Assembly: GCA_001824325.1 (NCBI GenBank)
Contig: MHXC01000061.1
Coordinates: forward strand, 1-13,445
Source of the DNA: Parcubacteria group bacterium RIFCSPHIGHO2_01_FULL_47_10b
GTDB taxonomy: Bacteria > Patescibacteriota > Minisyncoccia > 2-01-FULL-47-10
DNA: 13,445 bases
Reading direction: 5' to 3'
Part shown: one piece after another, positions 6,575 to 13,292 of the stretch
Layout: each line of letters opens with the position of its first letter
Position numbering within the stretch: the first letter of the stretch is position 1
The notes under the pieces: model-generated
Seen by the model: the letters and a program-made list of their open reading frames with translations, nothing else
Database searches by the model: none
Told to the model about the DNA's origin: nothing
Program-made: the position numbers and the translations under genes

Positions 6575-6786
6575 TGCACGATAATTACGAAAATATCAAT
6601 GAAGAAGGAGTATATAAAGTAGGAAGCGTGGTGCCGGAAGACGGCGTATATGCTTGTGTTCCCTGTGGAAATAAGAAATTTTTGAAGGCCGGCTCTCGGT
6701 TCAAAAGTTGTCTTGCGTGTTTTGGTAAGGAGAGGAGACTGTTCAGGAAAGGCATGGAACTTTGGGAAAAAATTGCGGATAAGTAG
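6574..6786 (+). CDS. Small zinc-ribbon protein coupled to the thioredoxin-fold gene
   Basis: 70 residues. GVYACVPCGNKKFLKAGSRF and SCLAC give two CxxC knuckles (C28/C31 and C46/C49), matching a one-zinc ribbon with the turn 'KAGxRFxxC' common in short bacterial zinc-ribbon proteins. The C-terminus is basic and helical. It begins at ATG 6574, overlapping the preceding stop by one base. Such ribbons may act as metal chaperones or as small adaptors; nothing here decides. The pairing with a single-Cys thioredoxin-like protein suggests a joint thiol or metal job, which is inference. Confidence 0.65.
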   Translation: MHDNYENINEEGVYKVGSVVPEDGVYACVPCGNKKFLKAGSRFKSCLACFGKERRLFRKGMELWEKIADK

Positions 6787-6817
6787 GATAATAAGTAATT
6801 ATTAGTTTGCTGCGCCT

Positions 6818-7771
6818 ATGAATTATGATGTTGTTATAATTGGTTCTGGAGCGGCAGGGTTGGGAGCTGCCATATATGCGAGTAGGTATCGCATGAAGGT
6901 TCTTGTAATTGGCAAGGATTTTGGCGGTGAAACGGCAAAAGCCGGGAGCATCGAGAATTATCCTGGTTTTGACCTTATAGATGGCTTTGATTTGATGCTT
7001 GCAATGAAAAAACAAGCGGATAATTTGCAAGTTGAAACACTGGACGCCGAAGTGATGGCCATTGCGCGTCAGGAACATTGTTTTGCGGTGACCGCTGGCA
7101 ACGCTACTTACCAAACGCATGAAATTATTTTTGCAATAGGTGCCGAGCGACGTCGCCTCGGGCTTCCGAATGAAAGGGAGCTTACGGGCAAAGGTGTGCA
7201 TTACTGCGTTACTTGCGATGGGCCGGTCTATAACGGTAAAATAATCGCTATGGTCGGCGGTGGTGATGCTTCGGTTAAGGGCGTTATACAAGCGTCGGAA
7301 TATGCCAAAAAGGTATTCTTAATTGTTCGGGGTAAAAAGGTCTCTGCAGAACCTATCAATATAGAACGATTGGAAAAACTCGGTAATAAAGTTGAAGTGT
7401 TACTCGAGACTGAAGTCAAGGAATTACTCGGTGCGAATAAACTGGAAAGGGTAAAATTTTCAAGGCCATTCAACAACTCCGATGAACTGATAATCGACGG
7501 CTTATTCGTTGAGATAGGAGCAGTGCCGAATGTTCAACTTGCACAATCACTCGGCGTAGAGCTCGATGATCGTGGCTATATCAAAGTAGACAATATGATG
7601 AAAACCAACATTGATGGCGTCTTTGCAGCGGGTGATATTGTGAATCATTTCGGTTCGTTTAAGCAAGGCATTACCGCCGCCGCGATGGGAGCGGTGGCCG
7701 CTACCTCGGCATATGACGATCATAAAATACACGGAGAATTATGCCAGTATCATGCGCTGCCATCCCCGTAA
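6818..7771 (+). CDS. trxB: Thioredoxin reductase-like flavoprotein
   Basis: 317 residues, the usual length of low-molecular-weight thioredoxin reductases. The FAD-binding motif is at the N-terminus (VVIIGSGAAGLGAAIYASR), the redox-active CVTCDG has C130 and C133, and the C-terminal FAD-binding segment reads GVFAAGDIVNHFGSFKQGITAAAMGA. The second nucleotide-binding site has GGGDASVK, but where NADPH-dependent enzymes carry HRRxxxR this protein has VRGKKVS, lacking the second and last arginines. The electron donor may therefore be NADH, or another carrier, as for archaeal and ferredoxin- or flavin-linked relatives. It would reduce a thioredoxin or glutaredoxin in the cytoplasm. It lies in the operon 31 bases after the zinc ribbon. 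Confidence 0.88.
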   Translation: MNYDVVIIGSGAAGLGAAIYASRYRMKVLVIGKDFGGETAKAGSIENYPGFDLIDGFDLMLAMKKQADNLQVETLDAEVMAIARQEHCFAVTAGNATYQTHEIIFAIGAERRRLGLPNERELTGKGVHYCVTCDGPVYNGKIIAMVGGGDASVKGVIQASEYAKKVFLIVRGKKVSAEPINIERLEKLGNKVEVLLETEVKELLGANKLERVKFSRPFNNSDELIIDGLFVEIGAVPNVQLAQSLGVELDDRGYIKVDNMMKTNIDGVFAAGDIVNHFGSFKQGITAAAMGAVAATSAYDDHKIHGELCQYHALPSP

Positions 7772-7839
7772 TAAATGGGTGATGGCCCCGGTCGGGTGCA
7801 TGTAATTGTAATCAATAAATCATTTAAGTTTCAGAACGT

Positions 7840-8208
7840 ATGAAAAATATGAAATCAATGATGGTGCCTATGCTAATCCTCATGATTCTTGTGGTCGCTT
7901 CTTTGGTGTTCGTATCGCAAGGAATTAGTATGCACCAGCAAGTGTCGGTCGAGGAAACAAAGTTCCACGCACTTCAACAGGATTACTTTATTATGAGTAA
8001 AGTGGAGCGTGAAGCAGCAGTAACCGGATCGCAGCTGAATCAAAAACTGGTTCAAATCCAGAATTATCCTTCTGAACTTTTGCGCCTGAAACTCGTCGGA
8101 GTTGGAAAAATTTTGACGGGCATTTTTGTTTCACTCTTGACCATCGTCTTCCTTCTCTTTATGATGCCAATTCGTTTGGCGAAATTGATGAAGGAGAATA
8201 AGTCGTAA
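7840..8208 (+). CDS. Two-TM membrane protein, function unknown
   Basis: 122 residues. The N-terminus is Met-rich and hydrophobic (about 7-28), the second membrane segment is about 88-112, and the C-terminus is basic (KLMKENKS). Between them lies a polar, helix-prone region of about 55 residues with heptad-like spacing of hydrophobic residues, probably outside the membrane. There is no Cys, so it is not itself a thiol redox protein. I recognise no family. It starts 68 bases after trxB, the largest gap inside the gene run; a short GC-rich palindrome CCCG-GT-CGGG is in that gap but no T-run follows. It could be an assembly partner for its membrane neighbours. Confidence 0.65.
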   Translation: MKNMKSMMVPMLILMILVVASLVFVSQGISMHQQVSVEETKFHALQQDYFIMSKVEREAAVTGSQLNQKLVQIQNYPSELLRLKLVGVGKILTGIFVSLLTIVFLLFMMPIRLAKLMKENKS

Positions 8209-8244
8209 AGGTCGACATTGATAGTCATTAATAAATCAATAAAG

Positions 8245-8256
8245 TTAATCAATTAA
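8245..8256. promoter_or_regulatory. AT-rich palindrome upstream of the Cys-rich miniprotein
   Basis: TTAAT-CA-ATTAA is a 12-base inverted repeat located 10 bases before the miniprotein ATG, within a very AT-rich 58-base gap. It could be an operator, but AT-rich palindromes are common by chance. Confidence 0.2.
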
Positions 8257-8266
8257 ACTCAAATTT

Positions 8267-8443
8267 ATGAACGAATCGGAAAAAAAGTGTACGACATGTG
8301 GCGGTCAAGTTTTGGGATATAAGTGCGACATGTGCGGCACTGAAGCGGAACAGCACGATGAGAACCACGCATGTGGTGGTAATCATTGTGTAGCCAAGTG
8401 CCACGGCTGCAAGCAAGCGGAAACTAAGTGCAGCTGCGCCTAA
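8267..8443 (+). CDS. Cys/His-rich metallothionein-like miniprotein
   Basis: A 58-residue ORF from ATG 8267 to TAA 8441-8443. It has ten cysteines (C8, C11, C20, C23, C36, C41, C45, C48, C55, C57) and four histidines (30, 34, 40, 46). The first four Cys form two CxxC knuckles (CTTC, CDMC) that look like a zinc ribbon. Then come HACGGNHC, CHGC and a terminal CSC, a density and mix typical of metallothioneins or Cu/Zn chaperones. It probably binds soft metals such as Cu(I) or Zn(II) in the cytoplasm; there is no signal peptide. It lies between membrane and TlpA genes of the operon and 4.7 kb before csoR-copA. Coding is supported by the clean frame, the regular Cys spacing and the fit between neighbours; identity with a named family is not established. 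Confidence 0.75.
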   Translation: MNESEKKCTTCGGQVLGYKCDMCGTEAEQHDENHACGGNHCVAKCHGCKQAETKCSCA

Positions 8444-8481
8444 GGTAAGTGAGGACACAAAAAAGGCTTTCGCAAATCATT

Positions 8482-9021
8482 ATGAAAAAAGTTTACCTTT
8501 TTGGCATTCTTATAACGGTTTTCGTCCTTGGCTGGTTTTTGATTTCTAAAACCAGTCAAGGACCCACTGAAAACTCGAATGCGCTCTCTGAGCGGGAAGT
8601 TCAGTTAGAAAAGGCGCCGACTTTTAGCTTACACGATTACAGCGGAGGGATTGTCAGCCTTGCGGACTTTGCCGGTAAGCCGCTCCTGATAAATTCATGG
8701 GCGGCATGGTGTCCGTTCTGTCGCAAAGAATTGGTGGATTTCGCGATCGCCCAAAAAGAGTTCGGAGATCAGATAGTTATTATTGCCATTGATCGTGCCG
8801 AGTCGTTACAGGTTGCCAAGGGCTATACTGATCAACAGGGAACCACCAATGATCTGTTATTTCTATTAGATCCGAAAGACTCGTTTTACCGGTCAATCAG
8901 TGGTTTCTCGATGCCGGAGACAATCTTTGTTAATGAAAATGGCTTGATAGTCGAGCACAAACGAGGACCCATGGACATAAACGAGATTCGCGAAAAAATA
9001 GAAAAACTCTTAGCATTATGA
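8482..9021 (+). CDS. Membrane-anchored TlpA-like thioredoxin (paralogue 2)
   Basis: 179 residues from ATG 8482. A GTG at 8449 would add 11 residues before the hydrophobic anchor and is less likely. Residues about 4-23 are the anchor (no lipobox), then a short linker leads to the TlpA/AhpC-TSA-like domain at APTFSLHDYSGG. The active site is WCPFC, C77 and C80. The cis-Pro is present in SMPETIFV, unlike paralogue 1. The protein would sit outside the membrane as a disulfide reductase or oxidant partner, powered by CcdA. It follows the Cys-rich miniprotein by 38 bases. The different CxxC dipeptide (PF versus PN) suggests a different redox potential or partner from paralogue 1. Confidence 0.88.
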   Translation: MKKVYLFGILITVFVLGWFLISKTSQGPTENSNALSEREVQLEKAPTFSLHDYSGGIVSLADFAGKPLLINSWAAWCPFCRKELVDFAIAQKEFGDQIVIIAIDRAESLQVAKGYTDQQGTTNDLLFLLDPKDSFYRSISGFSMPETIFVNENGLIVEHKRGPMDINEIREKIEKLLAL

Positions 9022-9048
9022 GACATCACTATCCTGATCAAGGATAAC

Positions 9049-9252
9049 ATGGAAACACTCGCTCTCACCTTTGATATTATCGGAAAAGTCATAATCGCAT
9101 ATACGGCACTTGCGGTACATCACCGTGTCTGGAAAGAACACAAAATAGACAAAATGGTTTTCCGTATAATGAGGCGGGAACGAGTGATCGGCATTTTGGG
9201 AATGGTTCTAATGGTATCCGCATATTTGTTACATATTTATGCAAAGTCATAA
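9049..9252 (+). CDS. Small two-TM membrane protein
   Basis: 67 residues with two hydrophobic segments (about 5-24 and 46-64) separated by a short basic loop with HHRVWKEHK and MRRERV. An AAGGAT sequence precedes the ATG at 9049, a possible weak ribosome binding site. The last 14 bases overlap the start of the Zwf-Gnd gene, so the two are likely translationally coupled. No Cys is present. I recognise no family. The overlap and operon position are the main support that it is a real gene. Confidence 0.6.
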   Translation: METLALTFDIIGKVIIAYTALAVHHRVWKEHKIDKMVFRIMRRERVIGILGMVLMVSAYLLHIYAKS

Positions 9253-11629
9253 CAACAAACAACTAAAGAATACTATTCCAACGATCCTCGTGATTTTGGG
9301 TGCCACAGGAGACTTGGCGGGAAAAAAGATTTTTCCGTCGCTTTGGCATCTTTTTCAGCACGGCCGTTTGCCGGGACGTTTTATGGTCATTGGTTTTTCA
9401 AGAAGCAATCTTTCTAGCGACGATTTCAAAAAACTGGTGCGTAACTCTATAGAGAAATGCGTTGGTAAAAAAATAGAAGAGAATGCTTTTTCGGGCTTTT
9501 TTAGGCATTTTTCATACCAATCAGGGACATTCGAAGATAAAGAATCTTTTTTGACGCTCGCCGGGCAAATTTCTAAGATCGAATCAACTTGGGGAGTATG
9601 TGCGAACAAACTTTTTTATCATGCCGCGCCTCCCGAGACCTATAAAACGATTTTCAAGAATCTTGCTTCGGCTAAATTAAATCTTCCCTGCGGCGGGGAT
9701 CTTGGCTGGACCCGCATGCTTATTGAAAAGCCGTTTGGAAGAGACTTAAAAAGCGCGCGAGAACTCCAGGATCTTCTCACCGCGTACTTCAAGGAAGAGC
9801 AGATCTACCGTATTGACCACTATCTTTTTAAGGAAATTGTGCAGGGGATAGAGAATTTTAGATTCTCAAATAATCTTTTTGAACATAACTGGGATAATAC
9901 CATGGTAGAACGCATCGACATCCGCCTCCATGAGACCATAGGCGTAGAAGATCGCGGAAATTTTTACGATACCATTGGCGCGTTGCGCGATGTGGGACAA
10001 AACCATCTCTTGACCATACTCGCTGCGCTGACTATGGAATATCCGCAAGATGGGGAGGTAGACTCTGTTCGCCAGAACCGGGCAGCAATTTTAGAAACCC
10101 TTGTGCCGTGGACAAGCCAGACAATACAAAAAAATACCTATCGGGCTCGATATGGCGGATATAAAAATATCAAAGGGGTAGATCCTGATTCCCAAACAGA
10201 GACGTTTTTCGCGCTGAAAACCGAACTTCTCCATCCGCGATGGAGGGGAGTGCCAATATTGATGGAGGCGGGGAAAAGAATGAATGAGGCATATAAAGAA
10301 ATAACGTTGACTCTAAAACATCCCAGGGTTTGTCATTTATGCGACATTGGATCGCACGGGATGAATAAAATAGTCTTCCGCCTTGAGCCGAATGATGAAA
10401 TCATTATCCACTTTTGGACAAAAAAGCCGGGCTTCGAACACGCCATGGAAGAAAGGGTGTTTTCTTTTTATCTATATGAGAAGGAAACAAAAGCGCAATA
10501 TGTGGAGGAATATGCCAAAATCCTTGACGCCGCGACCAAGGGCAAACAAGCGCGCTTTGTATCATCCCAAGAAGTGGAGGCACTATGGAAGTTTACTGAT
10601 CCGATTGTCGCTGGTTGGAGACGGAACCTCGTGCCATTGGTTGAATATGATCCCGGTGTCACTCCGCGCCCATCTCTTACACAAGAGGTGTCCGATACTA
10701 AAGACAAAAGAATAGCTGCTCCCGTCAGAGAAATTGGCGTTGTCGGTTTAGGTAAAATGGGGGGCAGTTTGGCGAGGCGTTTATCGGTAAATGGGTGGCG
10801 CGTTGTTGGATTCAATAGAACGCCGAGCGCCACAAAAAAACTTGAAAAAGAGGGTATCGTCGGCACGTATTCATTGAAAGAATTTGCGAAAAACCTTTCC
10901 GCTCCGCGTACCGTATGGCTGATGATTCCCGCGGGGAAGCCCGTGGACGAAGTGCTATTTGGTAGAGACGGCCTCGCACAACTACTCGAGAACGGCGACA
11001 CCATAATTGATGGTGGAAACTCTTTCTATAAGGATTCTATGAGTCGTGCACAAAAATTGAGCGCAAAGAGAATTCATTTTCTCGACGTTGGTGTTTCTGG
11101 GGGGCCGACCTCCATCCATCTTGGGAAATTTGCCATAATGGCGGGCGGTGAGAAAAATATATACGAGAAAAGCAAACCGATTTTTGTTGCCATGTCCGAT
11201 ACAACTTCCGGATATATGGGAGCATCGGGTGCCGGACATTTCGCAAAAATGGTTCATAACGGCATTGAGTACGGCATGATGCAAGCGCTCGCGGAGGGTT
11301 TTACCATACTCAAAAAAGCACCCTTTCAATTCAAATTAAAAGATGTCGCCAATGTGTATAACCAAAACAGCATCATTACGTCGCGGCTTACAGGTTGGCT
11401 GGAGGAAGGATTCAAAGAGTATGGAGAAAACTTGACAAAAGCATCTGGATCAGTGGCTCATACCGGGGAGGGGAAATGGACGGTCAAGGTCGCTAAAGAG
11501 CTTGGCGTGCCTGCTCCGATCATCAAGAAGTCGTATCTATTTCGGGTCAGTTCACAAAAAAATCCATCGTTTATCGGGAAAATTCTTTCCACCCTTCGCG
11601 CCGTCTTTGGGGGTCATCGTATAAGTTAA
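9239..11629 (+). CDS. zwf-gnd: Fused glucose-6-phosphate dehydrogenase / 6-phosphogluconate dehydrogenase
   Basis: A single uninterrupted 796-residue frame. Residues about 14-475 are G6PDH: NADP-binding GATGDLAGKK, IEKPFGRDL, the substrate motif RIDHYLFKE (R191-E199; the usual Gly before Lys is Phe) and catalytic-type His256 in QNH. After a linker (about 476-497), residues 498-790 are a short GndA-type decarboxylating 6PGDH: GVVGLGKMGG, MIPAG, DGGNSFYKDS, DVGVSGG, GHFAKMVHNGIEYGMMQA (K670, N674) and TGEGKWTV, ending FGGHR. G6PDH oxidises glucose-6-phosphate to the lactone with NADP+ reduction; 6PGDH converts 6-phosphogluconate to ribulose-5-phosphate and CO2, giving a second reduced cofactor. 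The lactonase step lies between and is not in this protein or window; the lactone also hydrolyses spontaneously. It likely feeds NADPH to the thiol system. Confidence 0.93.
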   Translation: MQSHNNKQLKNTIPTILVILGATGDLAGKKIFPSLWHLFQHGRLPGRFMVIGFSRSNLSSDDFKKLVRNSIEKCVGKKIEENAFSGFFRHFSYQSGTFEDKESFLTLAGQISKIESTWGVCANKLFYHAAPPETYKTIFKNLASAKLNLPCGGDLGWTRMLIEKPFGRDLKSARELQDLLTAYFKEEQIYRIDHYLFKEIVQGIENFRFSNNLFEHNWDNTMVERIDIRLHETIGVEDRGNFYDTIGALRDVGQNHLLTILAALTMEYPQDGEVDSVRQNRAAILETLVPWTSQTIQKNTYRARYGGYKNIKGVDPDSQTETFFALKTELLHPRWRGVPILMEAGKRMNEAYKEITLTLKHPRVCHLCDIGSHGMNKIVFRLEPNDEIIIHFWTKKPGFEHAMEERVFSFYLYEKETKAQYVEEYAKILDAATKGKQARFVSSQEVEALWKFTDPIVAGWRRNLVPLVEYDPGVTPRPSLTQEVSDTKDKRIAAPVREIGVVGLGKMGGSLARRLSVNGWRVVGFNRTPSATKKLEKEGIVGTYSLKEFAKNLSAPRTVWLMIPAGKPVDEVLFGRDGLAQLLENGDTIIDGGNSFYKDSMSRAQKLSAKRIHFLDVGVSGGPTSIHLGKFAIMAGGEKNIYEKSKPIFVAMSDTTSGYMGASGAGHFAKMVHNGIEYGMMQALAEGFTILKKAPFQFKLKDVANVYNQNSIITSRLTGWLEEGFKEYGENLTKASGSVAHTGEGKWTVKVAKELGVPAPIIKKSYLFRVSSQKNPSFIGKILSTLRAVFGGHRIS

Positions 11630-11652
11630 TACATAAATTTATTGATTAAAAT

Positions 11653-12099
11653 ATGATCGACCACGCTCAAATTAAAAAATTAGAATACAACTACATTACC
11701 GATGGCATTTATATAGGTACTAATCAGTGTTGTCAAACGCATTTTGATGAAAAGTTAACAAAGGAAGGAATCACTGCGGATATTTCCCTGGAAGAAGATC
11801 GGATTGACGCGCCGTTCGGTGTTGAGTTCTATGTTTGGATTCCGGTAAAAAATCACGTATCACCCACACCAGATCAACTTGAGTTCGGTGTATCGGTGCT
11901 GGAGAAGCTGGTCTCGTTGGGGCGGAAAATTTATGTACATTGTAAAAATGGACATGGCCGAGCCCCCACCCTGGTTGCAGCCTATCTTGTAAAAAATGGC
12001 AAAACCCCACAAGAAGCCGAGGAATATATTAGGCAAAGGCGTCCGACAATTCATCTTGAGAACGTTCAACGCCAAGCATTAATAAATTTTAACCGCTAA
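11653..12099 (+). CDS. Dual-specificity phosphatase-like protein
   Basis: 148 residues matching a compact DSP/PTP domain. The P-loop is VHCKNGHGRAP with the nucleophile C97 and Arg103 (C-x5-R). Upstream, IPVKNHVSPTPDQL occupies the general-acid loop; many relatives have Asp where this protein has Asn67, so turnover may be reduced or the acid may come from elsewhere. The start region TDGIYIGTN is typical of DSP-like folds. Substrates may be phosphoproteins, phosphoinositides, RNA or small phosphates; none can be assigned. It follows the Zwf-Gnd gene by 23 bases and precedes ccdA by 8, so it is in the operon although its link with redox chemistry is unclear. The thiolate Cys is a plausible target of oxidation. 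Confidence 0.82.
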   Translation: MIDHAQIKKLEYNYITDGIYIGTNQCCQTHFDEKLTKEGITADISLEEDRIDAPFGVEFYVWIPVKNHVSPTPDQLEFGVSVLEKLVSLGRKIYVHCKNGHGRAPTLVAAYLVKNGKTPQEAEEYIRQRRPTIHLENVQRQALINFNR

Positions 12100-12107
12100 A
12101 CATACCT

Positions 12108-12863
12108 ATGGATTTATCGCTTATCATACCCGCATTTATCGCCGGTATTCTGACCTTTCTCGCTCCGTGCACACTTCCTTTGGTGCCGGGCTACTTGGGG
12201 TTTATCAGCGGCGTGTCCACGAATGATCTGCAAAATCAAACCAACTCAAAAATCGTGCGTAGGAAGATTTTTCTCAATGGCGTACTGTATGTGATTGGGT
12301 TTAGTTTGGTTTTTATCATTCTAGGCAGCTTATTTGGTCTTGGCGGATCCGCGCTAATTAAATACCGACTCTGGCTTTCCCGCATAGGGGGCATCTTTGT
12401 GATATTTTTTGGGCTGTTTATGATCGGTATCTTGAAGCTTCCGTTTATGAACGTTGAGAAGCATGTAGGACGGATAAAGGCCCTCAAACCAGGTAATCCT
12501 GTTAGCTCGCTTATTTTTGGGGCTACGTTCGCCTTTGGATGGACGCCGTGCGTTGGGCCTATTCTTGGCTCCATATTGACACTAGCTGCTTCGTCAGCCA
12601 CGGTTGGTCAGGGAGCATTGCTACTTTCAGTTTTCTCGTTAGGTCTTGCAGTGCCGTTTTTACTCATCGCCGCGACCATCGGTTCTGCGTCGAAATACCT
12701 CCCAAAATTGACAAAACATCTCAATACGATATCGATCATTGGTGGCGTGTTCCTTGTTTTCCTTGGTATCTTACTGCTTACCAATAAACTTGGTATTTGG
12801 ATTTCGTATTTTTATCAAATTTTTGGCTTTATTAACTACGAAAGTCTTTTGGACTATTTGTAG
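12108..12863 (+). CDS. ccdA: CcdA/DsbD-type thiol electron transporter
   Basis: 251 residues with six membrane segments, the size of CcdA. The two redox cysteines are in the family signatures LAPCTLPLVPGY (C21, first helix) and GWTPCVGPILG (C148, fourth helix); both prolines adjoining each Cys are kept. CcdA takes electrons from cytoplasmic thioredoxin and passes them across the membrane to extracytoplasmic thioredoxin-like proteins. Two such proteins (TlpA-1 and TlpA-2) are encoded upstream in the same run, making a complete reducing relay with the TrxB-like enzyme and glutaredoxin. It begins 8 bases after the phosphatase. It is the last gene before the csoR promoter region, and I see no clear terminator after it. 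Confidence 0.92.
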   Translation: MDLSLIIPAFIAGILTFLAPCTLPLVPGYLGFISGVSTNDLQNQTNSKIVRRKIFLNGVLYVIGFSLVFIILGSLFGLGGSALIKYRLWLSRIGGIFVIFFGLFMIGILKLPFMNVEKHVGRIKALKPGNPVSSLIFGATFAFGWTPCVGPILGSILTLAASSATVGQGALLLSVFSLGLAVPFLLIAATIGSASKYLPKLTKHLNTISIIGGVFLVFLGILLLTNKLGIWISYFYQIFGFINYESLLDYL

Positions 12864-12867
12864 TCGC

Positions 12868-12895
12868 TTGCGTCCAGCACTTTTTGAGGTATACT
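12868..12895 (+). promoter_or_regulatory. Possible upstream promoter for csoR
   Basis: TTGCGT (12868-12873), a 16-base spacer and TATACT (12890-12895) copy the layout of the better promoter 70 bases downstream, including GGTATACT. No CCCC/GGGG operator is present in its spacer, so it would be copper-independent if real. Evidence is only consensus match. Confidence 0.3.
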
Positions 12896-12937
12896 ATGTT
12901 ACGGTTGGGATCACACCAGTTGTTCTTCCAGTCTTCC

Positions 12938-12965
12938 TTGACACATACCCCCCTCGGGGTATACT
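12938..12965 (+). promoter_or_regulatory. csoR-copA promoter with embedded CsoR operator
   Basis: TTGACA (12938-12943), a 16-base spacer and TATACT (12960-12965) form a strong sigma70 promoter. Within the spacer and running into the -10, ATACCCC (12945-12951), CCTC, GGGGTAT (12956-12962) is the G/C-tract inverted repeat typical of CsoR operators. CsoR bound here would block RNA polymerase; Cu(I) binding would release it. Transcription should begin at about 12972, immediately before the csoR ATG at 12973, giving a leaderless or nearly leaderless mRNA. Confidence 0.85.
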
Positions 12966-12972
12966 TTTACAT

Positions 12973-13254
12973 ATGACCCACACTAAAGACACAAAATCAA
13001 ATAAACACCGCTTCATCCGACGCCTCAAAATTATCGAGGGTCAGGTTCGTGGTCTACAAGAGATGTTGAACAACAACGCCTACTGCATTGACGTAATTAC
13101 ACAGACGTCAGCAGTGAAACAGGCGCTGTCCAACGTGGAGGATTTATTAATGGAAAATCATCTCGGGACGTGCATTGTGCACCAGATTCAGGAAGGACAG
13201 ACGAAAAAGGCGACAAAAGAAATTTTAAAAGTGTATCAACTGAAGCGAAAATAA
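12973..13254 (+). CDS. csoR: Copper-sensing repressor CsoR
   Basis: 93 residues from ATG 12973. A longer frame to 12739 overlaps ccdA and is not real, because the promoter ends just before 12973. It is an all-helical CsoR/RcnR-family protein: RRLKIIEGQVRGLQEML is the hallmark first helix. The Cu(I) ligands are C38, H63 and C67, with spacing C-x24-H-x3-C identical to the CsoR triad of Mycobacterium tuberculosis, which favours copper over nickel, formaldehyde or sulfide sensors of the same family. It binds the operator in its own promoter in the apo form and releases DNA with Cu(I). copA follows after 38 bases, so both are copper-induced together. Confidence 0.93.
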   Translation: MTHTKDTKSNKHRFIRRLKIIEGQVRGLQEMLNNNAYCIDVITQTSAVKQALSNVEDLLMENHLGTCIVHQIQEGQTKKATKEILKVYQLKRK

Positions 13255-13292
13255 TCCGCAAGCTATCTTTTGGTAATATTTGACTGATTTTA

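Noticed and set aside
7772..7839. Terminator between trxB and the two-TM protein
   Set aside because: The CCCG-GT-CGGG palindrome has too small a loop and no T-run follows, so an operon break is not supported.
12739..12972. N-terminal extension of CsoR by 78 residues
   Set aside because: It overlaps ccdA in another frame, crosses the csoR promoter and has no similarity to the family; the 93-residue form has the normal length.
12896..12976. A 26-codon ORF between ccdA and csoR whose stop overlaps the csoR ATG (ATGA), possible leader peptide
   Set aside because: It runs through the csoR -35, operator and -10, so it would not be on the main csoR transcript, and its sequence shows no recognisable leader features.
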